64,000 bases of DNA from Bombus terrestris (lineage: Eukaryota; Arthropoda; Insecta; Hymenoptera; Apidae): the NCBI RefSeq assembly GCF_910591885.1, contig NC_063277.1, positions 6,944,001 through 7,008,000 on the forward strand, written 5' to 3'. How positions within the stretch are numbered: the first letter of the stretch is position 1; each line of letters opens with the position of its first letter. The translations under genes and the position numbers were made by a program. Shown here in pieces: positions 37,176 to 51,327 of this stretch. Below the pieces are notes generated by a model that saw nothing but the letters and a program-made list of their open reading frames with translations, searched no databases and was not told the origin of the DNA.

Positions 37176-40100
37176 CTGCCTATATTCAGAATTTTATTTA
37201 CTTTCTTCGATTGAAAACAGAAAAAAGATAATATTAATTATATTAAAATTAAAATACACTTACTTGTTTTATATATGCGGAATCGAGAGTGTAACAAAGA
37301 AAAAGATAACTTTAGAAACATTATGAATAACTTGGAAAATATCTCGAAATGAGTAAATTGAACATTAAAACTACATCATAAGATATCTCGTTTCTGCATA
37401 CTTTTATAATTGCGCATTAAGGAATTGATAATTTAAATGTAGTAAATACACGATACCGATCTTATGGTTGGGAAGAAATTAGGAAAAAATTCGACGGAAA
37501 GAAATTCCACTACAGAAGTATGTAAATGCAGTCCCATTATTTATCTATGATCGTATATAACTAAGCTAACGAGGGAAGTTTATAATATTTCCGTTCATTA
37601 ATTTAGCTCGAATTTGATATATGCATATACATATATGTTAATGTATCCCATATACGTATGTATAACATTCATATGCTATCTTATTTAAAATTCGTGTTTT
37701 GCTGATTTATTACTTTATTGAAATTCATCAACGTTTTATTCCACCTTGTACAAACAGAATATTATTTTATTTTATTATAGATATTGATAATTTGATAATT
37801 TTTCAATCTTACTGGAAAAAGCGCTTTTCTTAAGTTCTGTTGTTTCTCATGTTAGATTAAGGGAGCCCTCGACGTTCGATATATATTGTTAATATTTCAA
37901 GGTTCTCAACATCATTGGACGTATAAAAGGAGCCTCAGACGATCGATACATGTTGCCAATATAATATTGATAATGTTTCATATATTTCTAATATTTCATA
38001 ATATAACATAATATAATATTGTCACCATTTCAACAAGTTTTTCGAAACACGTACTACTCGTACTAATAAATAAAATTTAAATATGAAAATATATCTCATC
38101 TTAAAAGTCACTGCCTAATCTATACTTTTTCTTCTCCTGGTTTCTTCATTGATAATGCCAAAATAGTGACTGTATAGGAGATTTTTCTCACTCGATATCG
38201 TTAAACGAACACTATCTCGATACCGGATTTTCAATAAATAAATGAATTCAATAAATGAATTTTTGTCAATAAGTACTGACGATATATATCGTAAATATTT
38301 ATTGACAAATCGTAATGATGTTAAGAACCTTGAAATATTGACAATGTTTGTAATCTCCTTTGATATCTCTTTAATTATAAATCATAAAATAAATTTTCGA
38401 GATTTTTATTTCATAATTAGATCAAAAGAAATTAGGTTCCTTCAAATAGAGTAACGTTCTATCCTATCTTTATAAATTGCGAAAAATTAAATATATAGTG
38501 ATTTATTTGAAGAATCATAAAATTTCCCCTTAGGGTCTAGTTGATCTACTTTTTCCACTTCTTTCTTGGTTAGAAAGATCTTGCGCTTAATCATTCTCTA
38601 AAGTGTAAATAAGTTCAAGAGACCAGATAACATTGTATGTATTTCGAAAATAGTAGGCCACATATAAAACAGAGGCCATTTTGAAAGAGTTTCGTGGCCA
38701 TTCCCTGTCAAAAAATTCGAACTCACTCCTTTCCCTTTGTTCCACAATAAAACTCCTACCGCACAGCCAAGAATTCCTTTGAACTGACGAACGATAGTGA
38801 CAAGTCCTACAAGCTTGTATGAGTATATAATAAATCTGCCGCCTCGTGAGTCAGTATCTGACACGTTTTGAAAGTCCATGAACGTGTACCCAGCACCCAC
38901 ATTGTAGTAGAAGAGAATCAGAGATATCTTACAGCTCATGGCAGATCATTTGTTGCGGTATTTCATCACATCTATATAAAAGTTGCAATGGTAAGTTGTA
39001 ATGTAGAGAATGGTTCGAAATTATTGGTTTCATCAGAGAATCAAAGAACATGGGAAGAACATGATGCGTGTATTTTTAACTAAATATAATAAAAAATACA
39101 ATAATAAAAGATAAAGAAAGATAACTGAGAGAATATGAAAAGTGCAAATATATTATGGAACGTAATTTTATCTTGAAAATAATACATTAAAATAATTTTA
39201 TACTTCTCATGCAGGATTCTCGTAGAAACGTTGCTTAAAATGCCAAATAAACTCGTTATTCCAGTATATCGGGGTTTTTATACTTTCTACTCCTATTTCA
39301 CTGTTCAGTGTGCCTTATACAATTTCTTGAAATATTTTTAAAATCTTAAAATTTTTAACTTTTAAATGAAAAATTACAGACCATATTTAATATATTAATA
39401 GATATACGCTAATAATTATTTACATGCGCTTGAATTATAGACATATTGCACAAGACAATTGATATATACATTCTTTCTTCAGAATCTTATTTCTCCTTAT
39501 TCATCATTTCATGACGCGTTTATTATCGTCATCGTCGCTATCGACGCATGCTACAGAATGTTGTATAAAAGAGAAAGAGATTAGCATTTAAAAATAATTG
39601 TAATATCATATCATGCAGTTACACCAAGTATAGATTATTTAAAAAGGATTTTGTAAAATTGTCATTATCATGTTTCATTGCCTTAAGAGAGATGATATCG
39701 TTGAAGAAGTAAAGGAACAAAACATTAAATGTAAAAGTATCTGTAGTTCTTGGAAATAATCAAATACCACCGTGATAATACATAATATACAAATAGTTTA
39801 AATGGAAGAAAATATAGAAAGATTTTAAAAGTTTGTACAGAGTAAAACATTTCAAACATTTTTATTGTTGTAATACTACGTACACGAAGTAAGTAAAGTA
39901 AGGGAAATCATTTATTATTGACACTCGTGTTGATAGATTGCGGATTTTTATGGAATTTAGAGAAAGTTGAAGGTACAAAACCGTATAAAATACCTAAAGT
40001 GCTCTTATATCATAGTACTCTTTGCGACATCTAATAGATAAAACAAATTTCTGGCTAGGTCCTATTTTTTTAATTTTATCTATGCAAGTATGAATTTGCA

Positions 40101-41707
40101 TACAAATCTGCGGTCTAGTATTACAATACGTAGAACATGTAGTAGAGAATATACATGTAAAAGCTGTTATCAGAATACATTGCATCAAGTGCACGCGTAT
40201 CACGATCATCAAAGAACCTTCCTGGTATGCTCCTCTTTTCTACGGTGCGCAGTCGTCATTTCCTGGTTGTGAGAGAGAACATAATGGACCGTGTTCCGGT
40301 CGCGATGACTCTTCCTCCCACGCAAAAGGAACGAACAAAGATCTCGCAATCTGATTTTCCAGCTTATATCTCTTGATCCAATACACACAATCGTTTGATC
40401 GTATTTAACTCCTTTATGTTTAGTTTGCATAATGTTTATTATGTATGATCACACCATGAGTGACACTGTTTCGTTCTTTTTATTTTATTTGCATGTTTAA
40501 GGCTGTTTTAAAGGATTATTGGTATCTACGTTGATTTATAGGAATTTATTTTCTTAAAACCTGCGATTTTTTTATCTATCACTATATAACAAATAAAATT
40601 ATTATTTATATATAGGTATATCTTTCTTATTTAATTATTAGGTATAATATAATTTTTTAACATTTACTTAGTATTACTCGTAACAAAAGATAAATAAATA
40701 AACAATTAATTGAATATATAAATAGAGATATTAAATATATTTTACATTAAAATATTTGAATTGTTCCAGAATGATTTTATATGGTATGTTGTGTCATCAT
40801 TAATATTCATTAATTAATTTAATAACAAAATGATATGACAATGAAGAGATTGTAACAAATTAAATATTACACTTTTGTCATATTTTACTCTTTCCTGCAA
40901 TCTGTAAAATGTCGAGATATTATTGTTAGTTTATATGGTTCATTAATAGCTGATTCAATTGCCATATTTCTTGGCGATAAACGTTCAAATATTTTCTAAA
41001 CGTTGGATCTCGGTAACGAGTTAATAGTCGTCGGGTAAACAGTATCTTCAGTTAAAATGTTGATAATACAGTCATCCATCGATATCTACGACGTATGATA
41101 ATTTCTTTTAGCTTTACTGTTAGAATATTTAAATTTCAATCTCTTAAACGTAGATAAAAAATTGAAAACCAATGGTACAATAAATGACGCAATATCTACC
41201 GCGTTTGCAGTTTCCATGAAATTCCATTTCGAGTATTTACTTTGAAATGATTCATTAATCTTCTACATCGGTTGTTCCTAAGAAAACAAGATTTATGATT
41301 TCCAAGACAAATCGGAACGAAGTCGTTACCAGTTAACCAAGAGAACGATAATAATTTGCAAGCTACTTTTTATCGATGAATAGAAAATTGTAGAAAATTA
41401 GTACCTTGACATGAATAGGAATTCAAATGACACGGTACTAGTGAAAGTCTGATCGACATTGACTCTCTAACAGACAAATTTATTTAGTACTAATACATGA
41501 TATTACAATAATAAAATGTATTATGAATTTATTTTAAACGAAAGAAGATACAGAATAAAATACTCTCACAAATAAGTAAAGCGTAGGTGTTTATGCATTT
41601 ATGAAAAATTTAAAGATGCAAAAACATATATAATATGCAAAAGTATAGCATTCGTTATTCAATTTAACATTACGCGAAACAAATGTCTGCTTGGATTCAG
41701 CTTTATA
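37176..41707. other. Intergenic DNA without a supportable gene
   Basis: The region is AT-rich. Overlapping opposite-strand frames at 38598-39083 (113 and 71 codons) and 39994-40430 have no recognisable domain. The small tandem duplication near 37.9 kb is listed separately. Confidence 0.4.
37862..37996. repeat. Imperfect ~67-bp tandem duplication with embedded TATA box
   Basis: GGAGCC at 37862 and 37929 begin two related units (GACGTTCGATA / GACGATCGATA, then TTG-AATAT). The junction contains TATAAAAGG at 37922-37930. No gene follows within reach. Confidence 0.4.
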
Positions 41708-43161
41708 CGAGTAACGAGCAAAAGTGTAAACACACTCCGCTGATTTTATGTAAAAGGCGATAATACGACTAATTTTTTAAGTGATCGGTAAAGATTAGGT
41801 AACAGTAACTACAAGCTGCATCTGATTAACGAAATGTAATAGTTCGTTTTCATTAACATTAATAATGTACAGAACATTTTACAAAAATGGACATCTCAAA
41901 ACATGTTTACAATTTTGCACTTTAATTATACTAGTCGAATTAAGATTTCAAGATTAGTATTTCGTCCACATTCATTTACTTTTTTTTAATGCTTTTAATC
42001 TACGAGGCATACTGTCAATTAAATTTTTAATTATTCGTGGTTCAATATTGTATCATTCCTGTTGTGTTCTTTCCCATAATTCATGAACACCTGGAGCTGG
42101 ATTATTATATTTTGCCAGCCTTCTTTTCAAAATGGACCACAAATTTTCCATCGGATTCATATCCGAACTTTGTGCTGGCTACTTCATCACAGAAAAATTT
42201 TGATTTTCTAGCCATATTTTAACTATTTTTGCAGTATGCTTAGGATTCTCGTCTTGTTGAAATAGTACTTCACGTTCATTATATCCAATAGAATTAACCA
42301 CAGAAGGTAAATTACTTTATAGAATGGTTAAATAATGCTCTTTTCGCATTATACCTTCGATTCGAACTAAGGGACCAACACCTCTGTGAGTAAAGCAACC
42401 CCAACACATAATTGAACCACCTCCAAACTTGATAGTTTGTTTTATATCACCTGGTTGATCATTATTCTCGGATGAAGTCTAATACCAGGACCGTTCGTCG
42501 GATTCGAATCTATTAATTTTTGTTTCGTCACTCCATATAACTCTTTCCCAATCTTCGGTCGTCCATTCTTTGTAGGTGTCAACGAATTGTTTTCATAATT
42601 TAATATTTTTGTTTGAAAGAGTTGGTTTACTTTCTTTTTCCTTCGCGGTCTACCGTTTTGTGAAGAAATTGCTACACTAACATACTTTTTTCTTATTCTT
42701 GCAACTATCGTATGACATTTCTCTGCAATTTGGCCGCAACGACAAACCTTTATCACGCAAACAAATGATACTTTTCTTTTTATCTTCACTAAGTGACTTC
42801 ATCTTGCATTAAGCATATCAAACTGAAAAGTAATCTAATAATGGTGTGGAACAGTTGACTGCGAAACAGTGGACAATCAGTGCTTGTTGATAGTTTCGTT
42901 TCCCTGACATTTACATGTTATCATAAACGTTTCTGACGAAACGTGCAAAACTGCAAACATTGTTTCAAAACATAATTATTATAAAATAATCGGTACATTA
43001 TTAATGTCAATAAAAATGAACTATTACATTTCGTTAATCAGACGTAGCTTGTAGTTACTGTTACCTAATCTTTACCGATCACTTGAAAAATTAGTCGTAG
43101 TATCGCCTTTTACATAAAATCAGCATAAAATCAAGCGTGTTTACACTTTTGCTCGTCACTG
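41708..43161 (-). mobile_element. Decayed Tc1-like (DD34E) DNA transposon with long inverted ends
   Basis: Terminal inverted repeats at about 41708-41870 and 42993-43161 share ACGAGCAAAAGTGTAAACAC and nearly 160 further bases. TA dinucleotides flank both ends, as expected for Tc1/mariner insertion. Between them, the - strand reads a Tc1 transposase: the catalytic segments are WSDETKINRF, FQQDENPKHTA and SSDMNPMENLWSILKRR, with 34 residues between the second Asp and the Glu. The element is about 1.45 kb. Confidence 0.9.
41972..42802 (-). pseudogene. Broken Tc1-like transposase
   Basis: From ATG at 42802 to TGA at 41972 there are about 277 codons, against about 340 in intact relatives. The N-terminal helix-turn-helix part needs a frameshift near GLS|CGQIAEKCHTI, and in-frame stops interrupt the DDE domain (after SWY, after YLTIL, before PAQSSD and after TQQE). 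The catalytic Asp-Asp-Glu residues are still recognisable. The copy cannot encode an active enzyme, but its long inverted ends might still be mobilised by a related transposase. Confidence 0.85.
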
Positions 43162-44384
43162 TATATACAGGCGTTTTTAATGCAAATTTCGATCTCTTTT
43201 TATAGCTTGAAAAAGATACTTCAACCGATATTTTTGCACGCCAACTTTTCTCTTTGTTGCCTATGATCGATCCTCCTTCTTTAACATTTTATGTACATTG
43301 CAATAATTGTATAAATAAGGTGAGAATGTAAAAAGAAGAGAAGATAAGGTAAGACTTATTTCTAAGTTCATTGCAAAGTTCAATGTATTTACATATTTAT
43401 ATATGATACGTTCTATGTACGGACTATCTCGAAGGTGACGTTATTAAATATGTGAACGTAAATGCTCTGATTCGACAGGAATACCGTGTTACAAAGTCAA
43501 TAAATCTCTTCAACTACAATTTAATAATCTCGACTGTCGTCGACCAGTTAAAGGGGTCAGATCAATATAGTCAGAGTACCTGCATACAAGTATCGGTGCA
43601 TACAAATATGTAAGTATTCTTGAGACACAACGATGAGTATGAGCTATCTGAAGGACACTCGTGAGTTATTAAGTGATCTAAACTTTTGCCATCCTGACAC
43701 AATTATTTATAATTGTATTATGATAAATGTAATAATTCAACTATAATTGTCAAATGCATATTGGGGTCCCCACTTTCGGGGGAGCCAGTGTTTTATCTCG
43801 TTCCCCAAGAGAAAAATTTCTTACGGTTGATATGAATCTTGCGTGGTTTCCGGTCCCGCGAGCGTCGATTGATACGTTAAAGTTAACGCCATAGTTTTAC
43901 CATTCTCAAAACCATCCTGTAAGTGACATAAAATTGGTTAAAGCGGTATAAGTTCCTACTCGTGGTACACCTCAGATGGATCTAGAGTACGTAGATTGTT
44001 TATTAAGTACATATATCGAACCAAAACACAGAGATGAAGAGTTGGAACTGTATTGGATAATTTCATACAATGTTTCGAATAAAATAAAAGTAGATTCATT
44101 AACATTAAACGTATCGGCGCTTCACATATAACTATTCTTACTGTAACCGGTCATTTGATGAGAATTTCGTCCGTCTGAACGCTCTTCGCTTATATTTTGT
44201 ATGTTTTTCCAATAACTTTCTCATTGAACTGTGGACATATTCAGAGATAAAACAAAATACAAAACCAATGTACTGAATATTATAAGATCTGTTCGCTCCT
44301 TGTCGTATTTCATTTCTCGTATGCTTAGTTTGTACTTTGTAACTCTCAAAATGATACCGTATTTAGATTTCATTTAGCATCGAG
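43162..44384. other. Intergenic DNA between two DNA elements
   Basis: No gene is seen. A GC-rich island at about 43760-43870 (GGGGTCCCC and neighbouring runs of G and C) interrupts the AT-rich background. Its nature is unknown. Confidence 0.35.
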
Positions 44385-44696
44385 CAGCGGTTTTCAACCA
44401 TTATGCTACTACGCCCCGCCGAAAAAAAATTTTTTTTTGCGTCCCCCTACCTTTTATTTTTTTAATAGATGTAATAATGTAGACGCGTTTTAAATAATAA
44501 GAACTTTATTACAAAAAAAAACTGAAAACTACAATTAACAGAATAATAATAAGATTTTTCCATAACATATACGTACATGTATATCTATTTTTATATTAAA
44601 TTATTTGTTTGTAGATGTTATGGTACGAAAATTAATATTTTATTAAAAGCTTTTGGCGCCTTCCCTGGTCCACCCCTCCCAGGTTGAAAACCGCTG
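44385..44696. mobile_element. Non-autonomous hAT-like element (312-bp MITE)
   Basis: The ends are perfect 15-bp inverted repeats, CAGCGGTTTTCAACC and its complement, of the CAGNGGTT-TCAACC type seen in hAT (Charlie-like) elements. Flanking octamers GCATCGAG and CTATAGAG match at five of eight positions, consistent with an aged 8-bp target duplication. The interior codes for nothing, with C-rich subterminal stretches and an AT-rich centre. Confidence 0.8.
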
Positions 44697-46019
44697 CTAT
44701 AGAGAACTCATTATGGAGGGAGTATATTCTTCAGAAGTATTTCTTGAGAGCGCCCGATAAGATTCTGTTGTGTTTAAGCGTTACCTGAAATGGACTTTGC
44801 CAGTATGTTCAATTGCTTACGACGAAGCCAAACACATACCGCTTTCAGATGTATGCAACTGGTTAGATCTTACTTGAGTTCAGAGCTAAGGTCCCCCAGG
44901 CTTTAGAAAAAAATGTAAATTTGCCAATTGGACAAATGGTCGATCGTGATAAACGAACCAGGCGATGAATTTTCCCCAGTAAAAAAAGAAGCAAAAAAGA
45001 ATTGAGAAATTGATTAATCAAGTAATATGAGAATTTACGTAAAGTTAGATGATAAAAAAAAAAAGAGATAACGATGAATGTACAATTTTAAATTAAGGTT
45101 AGGTCATTTAATTCGGTAACCTGGCAAGTTTAGTATTAAATTCTTGTGCAACAAAGTAAAACTTGCATTTACAAGATTACTAACTACTGAAAGGAACTGG
45201 TTAGAAAGCAGGTGTGAAGGTGAGTAGATTGTCTTTTCTCTAAGATAAGTGTTTGTACTTGAAAATGTAGCTTTATTCGCACGGAAAGAACAATGGTGAA
45301 CAACGAATTTCATATACGCAATCTGGCATTCCCTGAAGTGATGTAACATAGCGAAAGGAACTGATTCGAGAACCGCAGTTGGTTTAAACAATGACGTAAC
45401 CCTCAAAATAAAGTGACATAGTAACAAGAAACGATACATGATATTTACAATGGAAATTTACATGTTAACATCAAATTAAAATAAATTAAATTATTCGGCG
45501 TTCGTTTAACGTGTACCAATTTTGTATTTATTTAAAACGTTACTTTTACTAAATCTGCAACTCGAATACTCTTGTACTTAGTTTGCATTGAATAATATTA
45601 CAAATAAACAGTATTTCTTCTTGTCATAACAAAATATATAAATATGATATATATTGTATGACGATAACTATCATTAAATCTAATTCGCATGTATTACGTT
45701 TGTACCATCAACTCGTAATACAAGTATATCTTCATATTATAATATAAGGCACCAGGTTAGAGACATGGAAAATTTAAAAATTAATCCTATATTCAATACA
45801 CTGTCATTAAAATGCAAGCTCCTCTACACTTCTACATAATCAAATCATTCCATAAATAATATGGGAGTTCTATTGCATTGATACAACAATAGCTTTTTTT
45901 GATAATTTGTCTTCCTTAATTTTTCTCCAGCTTGTCTGAGTCAGTTTTCTTGTGAATTATTTGGAATAATCATATTACTCATAAAATTACTCATGATATC
46001 AGTAAGATAAGACTGAAAC
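44697..46019. other. Region downstream of inx7
   Basis: A 111-codon - strand frame at 45104-45439 has no recognisable motif. The rest, close to the inx7 stop, probably includes its 3' untranslated region. Confidence 0.4.
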
Positions 46020-49000
46020 TCAGCTAGTTAACGGTTTCTCTTCGCTAAAGAGATGAGGTTGAATCTGATGTCTTTCTTGCAGGTCCTCGGCAAGTTTCTG
46101 CAACAATTCCTTGAACACGTAGTTATCTAGGTTCTTCGCTATATAATAAAGAAACACCCAGTCTCCGTAGTGGCATTCGTTAGTAACTGCTAACACGTTC
46201 CACGGATTATATCTGCCGGGACAAGCCATGGAGAAGACCAACTTGTTGAATGTTACGCTCCTGGTCACATGAGAAAATTTGTTAGATAACATTAAATAAA
46301 TTAAACATGTGCTAATAAAAATAATAAAAATGTTAAAAAGCGATAAATAATATTCGAAATAATTCTAATATTCTAAGAAAACAAGAAAAGGAACAGAAAA
46401 TATTCCATCGTCTATTTTCGAAAGTATATCAAAGTTATACACTGAAATTTAGAAAAACCAAGAAAATTGAACTATTTCACATTTTTCTTAAATTATGTAG
46501 TATATATTCAATGATAAATAACTTTCTTTCCTTCGAAATCAAAGATACAACGAAAACTTGCTGTCTATTTTCTAATTAGTCGCGTCATTACTCTAATTGT
46601 ATTATCAATTACAGAAGATAAAATAATGATCGCATATCATAGTCTAACTAAAGTTTTCACATTGCATTATTGTTGCCAATTTAACAGAACTGGAGTCAAT
46701 GGTACGAGTTCGAAGAATCGAGATTCCGAGAAAGGCAACGGTCGATAAACCGCAGAATAGGAATAGGTATAGGTATAGGCAATAAATAGTAGTAACCTGG
46801 CGTGCAAGACCATAGTCAGTAACCTCCAAAGCAGTCCTAAACCGGTTATCACCGACAGAATGATGTACCAATACCAGAGGAAGATATAGATCTTCTCGTT
46901 AACGATGTTCAACGCCATGACACATAGCGCATCGTGGTTTTGTATGGTACCCGATGGACCAAATTTGTGGAAAACACATTTCGTCACCTGAAACATTTAT
47001 TCGGAAGGAACTTTTATTTAAACAACAACAGATTTTCAAAAATGTCCGAAGTTTTAGTTCTAATTCTTTGATATTAACTACGTTTGAATTAATCATTGTA
47101 ATGATCTTTAAAAAACTTTGTTCTTTTTATACATAATATATTTACGAAATAAATACAAATTTCGTAATAATTCCAACTATTTAAAGTCTTCTCGATTGTT
47201 TAGATAATTTACTATACGAGTAGCTATGTGTGATAATTTACTATATGAGTGAACTTTCATTAATCCTAAACGAATCGTCTACAGTCATTTTGAACTAACG
47301 TTGTTAATTAAGTGAACTAACGCCAATATTCAACCAACTGAGTAATTCTCCGTCTAAAATAGACACGATGATTCGGTGCAACAATTGATTTCATTGTGTT
47401 ACGTATGAATTCCTTTTATCGCGACTTAGCTCACTTTTACTCTCAATGTCTCGTACTATATGTATTATACAAAACAATGTGAAATTTCATTAGCATCATA
47501 ACGAGACACCGTTTGTATCTCATTACAATCCTAATAACAAAGTTTTAAAAAATACTGTGTAACATATGTAACGTATTTGTAAAAGTTCTCCAACCTAAGC
47601 CGTTTAAATACTTTCGTCACCATTCACATAAATGTAGAATGGGAATAAGGTTCTTAATATTGCATTGTACTGGGAAACATACTTTAGGAAAGACGATGTC
47701 GAGCGCGTCGACTTCCCCATCCAAGCCACTGCGCGCTACAGCTTGGCCAAGACCGAGGAAAGCACCGCCGAGGAACCAATCGGTTAAATAAATTTGCATG
47801 AGGACATTGATGAAGTTGAGAACCTCGCAGAGGCCCATGTAGTATGCCCACGGTCGATTCAAATGGATACGGTTCAGAAAAGCATGTCGAATTTGACGTA
47901 TTTTCTCATCACGGTCATGTATCGATGGAACGGTTATACCGTTCTCAGTTGTCAAAGGTGTCTCACGCAAAGCCAACGACGCCATGTGTAGCCCAGATAC
48001 CAACACTTTTAACCGACCTCCTGGACCAATCAATTTATTCGTTTAATTAATATCTCTTCCATTTTTTTGTATTCCTTTCTTTTATTCGTTTAATTCCGTA
48101 ACAATGAGCTACCGTAAAAAGATAGGATAATCATATTATTATAAATGTTTTTTAAATATTCACATTCAATCACCGTATACATCGCATGCACATAATTTTA
48201 ATTTTCCTTAATAAGTAAAGCGCATAGAGTACCCCGTAGAGTATTGTATATGATAAAAGTAATTATATACATATTTGAGACATTTATATTTATATAGGTA
48301 TCCTATTTTGTTTTTTATATATATTATATTATACGTATATTATATCCTAAGATTATTGTAGAAGTATTCTATTTTTATATTCTATTATATACAATATATA
48401 GAACAAACTAATTTACACGTGTCATTTATTAAAATAAATTGAAATTAGAAAATAATTGCAGTAAAAATCTCCGTCGTTCAAATATGTAATTCTGACAAAA
48501 CTTTTCCTATACGTTTTGCTATGATATACTATACTATACTGCAGATATCGTCATGATAATAAAATGCATTTTGCAAGCAAATGGGCTATTATAGAAAAAT
48601 GCTCTTTGCAACTAAAAGGGCTGCTGTAAAAAGTTATATATATATATATAAGAGAAAGTCGGATGACTGAAGGTTACGTACTACGCGTGCAAAGGTATGC
48701 AGGATGGGTTGGTAGATATTATAGCGGGACTGACCTTCAACATTCCGCCACAGGTAGTGAGGCGCGTAAAAGAAGATCGCCTGAAAAAACAGAACGAAGG
48801 GCACCCACTGGTAGTAAGCATGGTGCACCACGGAGTCTTCTTTGGTCGCTGGGCCCACGCCAGGATGCGGAATTTCGCCTAACAACACCGGCGTTGCATT
48901 CAAGTGTTTCGACTGTAAAATTCGTACTATTGTATTATTTATGAGGTCTGCAATTTAGCAAAGTCAAAAAGAAAAGGGAAGAACATGTATAACAATACAA

Positions 49001-50819
49001 TGCAAATTTGGAAATATTACTTGGTTCTTTCAGAAACGAATGTTCCTTGAACTGCGGAAAATTATTTTTATTCGTCAATTATTAATAATAGAAATACACC
49101 TCTTCTGGGCTTTTTGTAAAGATGATACGATGCACTAAAATTAGGAAGAGTTTTATCGAAAATGATTACATTCATTGCTTAATTACGTAATAATACTTTA
49201 AACAATTTTTTACTTTAAGTAATTATTTAAATAATTTTTGCATTTTTCTGATAAATATTTTATATAGTATGAACTATCACAGGGGAATATAAATTTTAAT
49301 GTACTTTAATATTTTAATATTCTTGTTACAAATTATATGTTAAACAAAATTCGAAAATTTGACGAAGATCCAAGTATTAGAAATTAATTAGGACTAATCT
49401 GATCGTATTAAGAAAATAATTTAAAGAAGACAAAAAGAGAATAAATAGAATCTAATGTATTAGTATTAATATTTACCACAGTGTAAGTAGACGTAAAAAA
49501 GCAGTAGGTGTTGATTACTTTCAGTACATCATCGCCCATTCCATGTCCACCGATACACCTTATCGATAAAACATAACGTCAAATATGGTTATTTATTTCA
49601 TTAGCATCTCTAATTGGCCTTAATATTTTATCTGTGGGTCACGGAATTCTATGACTTCAAATTTGCGAGTAAAGTTCTATGCAATGAATAATTAAACAAA
49701 AGTGTGTGAAATAATGCAAATCTAACAAATTTTATTAAGAATATATTTCTTATCAAGAAAAATAATTATTTGTTCAGTTTTAGGTATCTAATGTTTTACT
49801 ATAAAAATAATATTAATGCACTGATTCAAATAATCTTCTCTCATGTAAAAAATTTTTCCTCAATAAATGGAAAACGTACAATTTTCAATGAGCGATGAAT
49901 GATTCAATGCTATCGATTCGTCTTCATTCGATAAATATTTTCTATTTTAGTCCTTCCGAAAATATATAAAAGGCAACAAAATTCTACACACAAATATATA
50001 ACGCTTCTGTCTGTAACTAATAGAGATAGGCAGTTTATTAGTTTCGCAATTTAATCGAATATTATCGAGGCCTTCTTAAATGGAGGACAGAACTAATATC
50101 TCAATTTTAGTATGTACTAGTTGATAACACTAACAGGGAAGACGAATGAATGAGAATCCAATAACTAGAAATATACTGAAATACTGTAAGATATTTTCAC
50201 ATTTTATTAACAACATTACAACATTACCTGATATGTTCTCCGATAAATTGTTTAGCTGTCACCATCAACGTACTAGCCAAGAGTATCAAAAACGTGACTC
50301 TGTAGTGTAGCTTGAAAACTAATCATATTCAACAATTAATAATTTCATCAAAAAAGGAAGAAACAAAGAATAAGGAAAACATTCAAGGCGACTTTATATA
50401 AATTAAATAAGACAAGGACGAAGACGAGCGATAATAATAAACTAAAACAAACGAATAGATTTTTATGCATTTACGGAGAATATAAAGCGAATACACGCAG
50501 AGCGTACATAATATGTAAAAATATGTAAAATATTTAAAATAGAGTAAAAGTAAGAGCAGGATAGAATTCTTCGGTATCATTCATAAAATTACGAATTTTT
50601 ATAAATAACTCTAGTCTATCAGTGAAGGAATCAGTCAAGGAATCATTCAAAATTACAGATATTAAATCAGATATGTTTCAACTTTCTTTTCGCGAAGCTA
50701 TGAAATATCTCTGTGTCACAATTCTTATTACCCATGTTATCAATGGCCACTGTGTCCTGTGAAATCTTCAACTTGACATGGTCCTTGAGGACTGAAAACG
50801 TAGCTAAAACGGTTGCCAT
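46020..50819 (-). CDS. inx7: Innexin 7, gap-junction subunit
   Basis: Seven coding exons join in phase: 50819-50732, 50318-50228, 49558-49477, 48912-48735, 48020-47683, 46987-46797 and 46260-46020, giving 402 residues. The N-terminus MATVLATFSVLKDHVKLK and the segment FKLHYRVTFLILLASTLMVT (membrane segment 1) fit the family. YYQWV is at 120-124 in HHAYYQWVPFVLFFQ, a form close to fly inx7. Second-loop cysteines are 263 and 281 (VTKCVFHKFG, HDALC), followed by MALNIVNEKIYIFLWYWY. The first-loop cysteines are 61 and 79, spaced by 17 residues rather than the usual 13. The start ATG lies directly after a TGTACAG acceptor, so a 5' untranslated exon exists upstream. Introns are 0.3-1.1 kb. Confidence 0.92.
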
Positions 50820-51327
50820 CTGTACAGGAAATCCTCAATCACTTTAAATCGCAATCTTTCATTCGTTTCCGCCGAAAATTCTTCGTTGACTGGCTATTCA
50901 GCCTTTAGTAGCCTTAGCTACTTCCGGACTTAAGGCATCTACTCCTATTTCAAATTTTAAATTTCTGTTCATCAAGAACAGTACGATATACGAAAAATAT
51001 ACGAAAAATAACAGAAAAAACCGGGAGAAGAACTTAAGGTCGTGCAAAAAACTTTTCACAATACCAATGAAATGTTGATCGAATTCAGACTGAACTTTCA
51101 ATGCTGGTAAATCTTATTTTCTCTTATCAGCTACGATTGCGCAGTGGAATTATGACAAGGTTTCAGGAAACTTGTAAACTCGTAACCATACTTTCAAGAA
51201 GGTGCGAGTTATTATTGTTGCTGAACCACTTGTTCGCTTAGATAAGGTTAGATAACATCGAGTTGGAATGAGCGATTCAACGCAGCACAATCATAATCAT
51301 TTCATGAAGAATATATATGGTCCCTGA

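Noticed and set aside
38598..39083. 113-codon - strand and 71-codon + strand frames
   Set aside because: No family resemblance, no paired splice sites and overlap on opposite strands. A relic is possible but unsupported.
45104..45439. 111-codon frame on the - strand near the inx7 3' end
   Set aside because: No recognisable motif and AT-driven codons. The N-terminus is hydrophobic but followed by nothing like a mature protein family.
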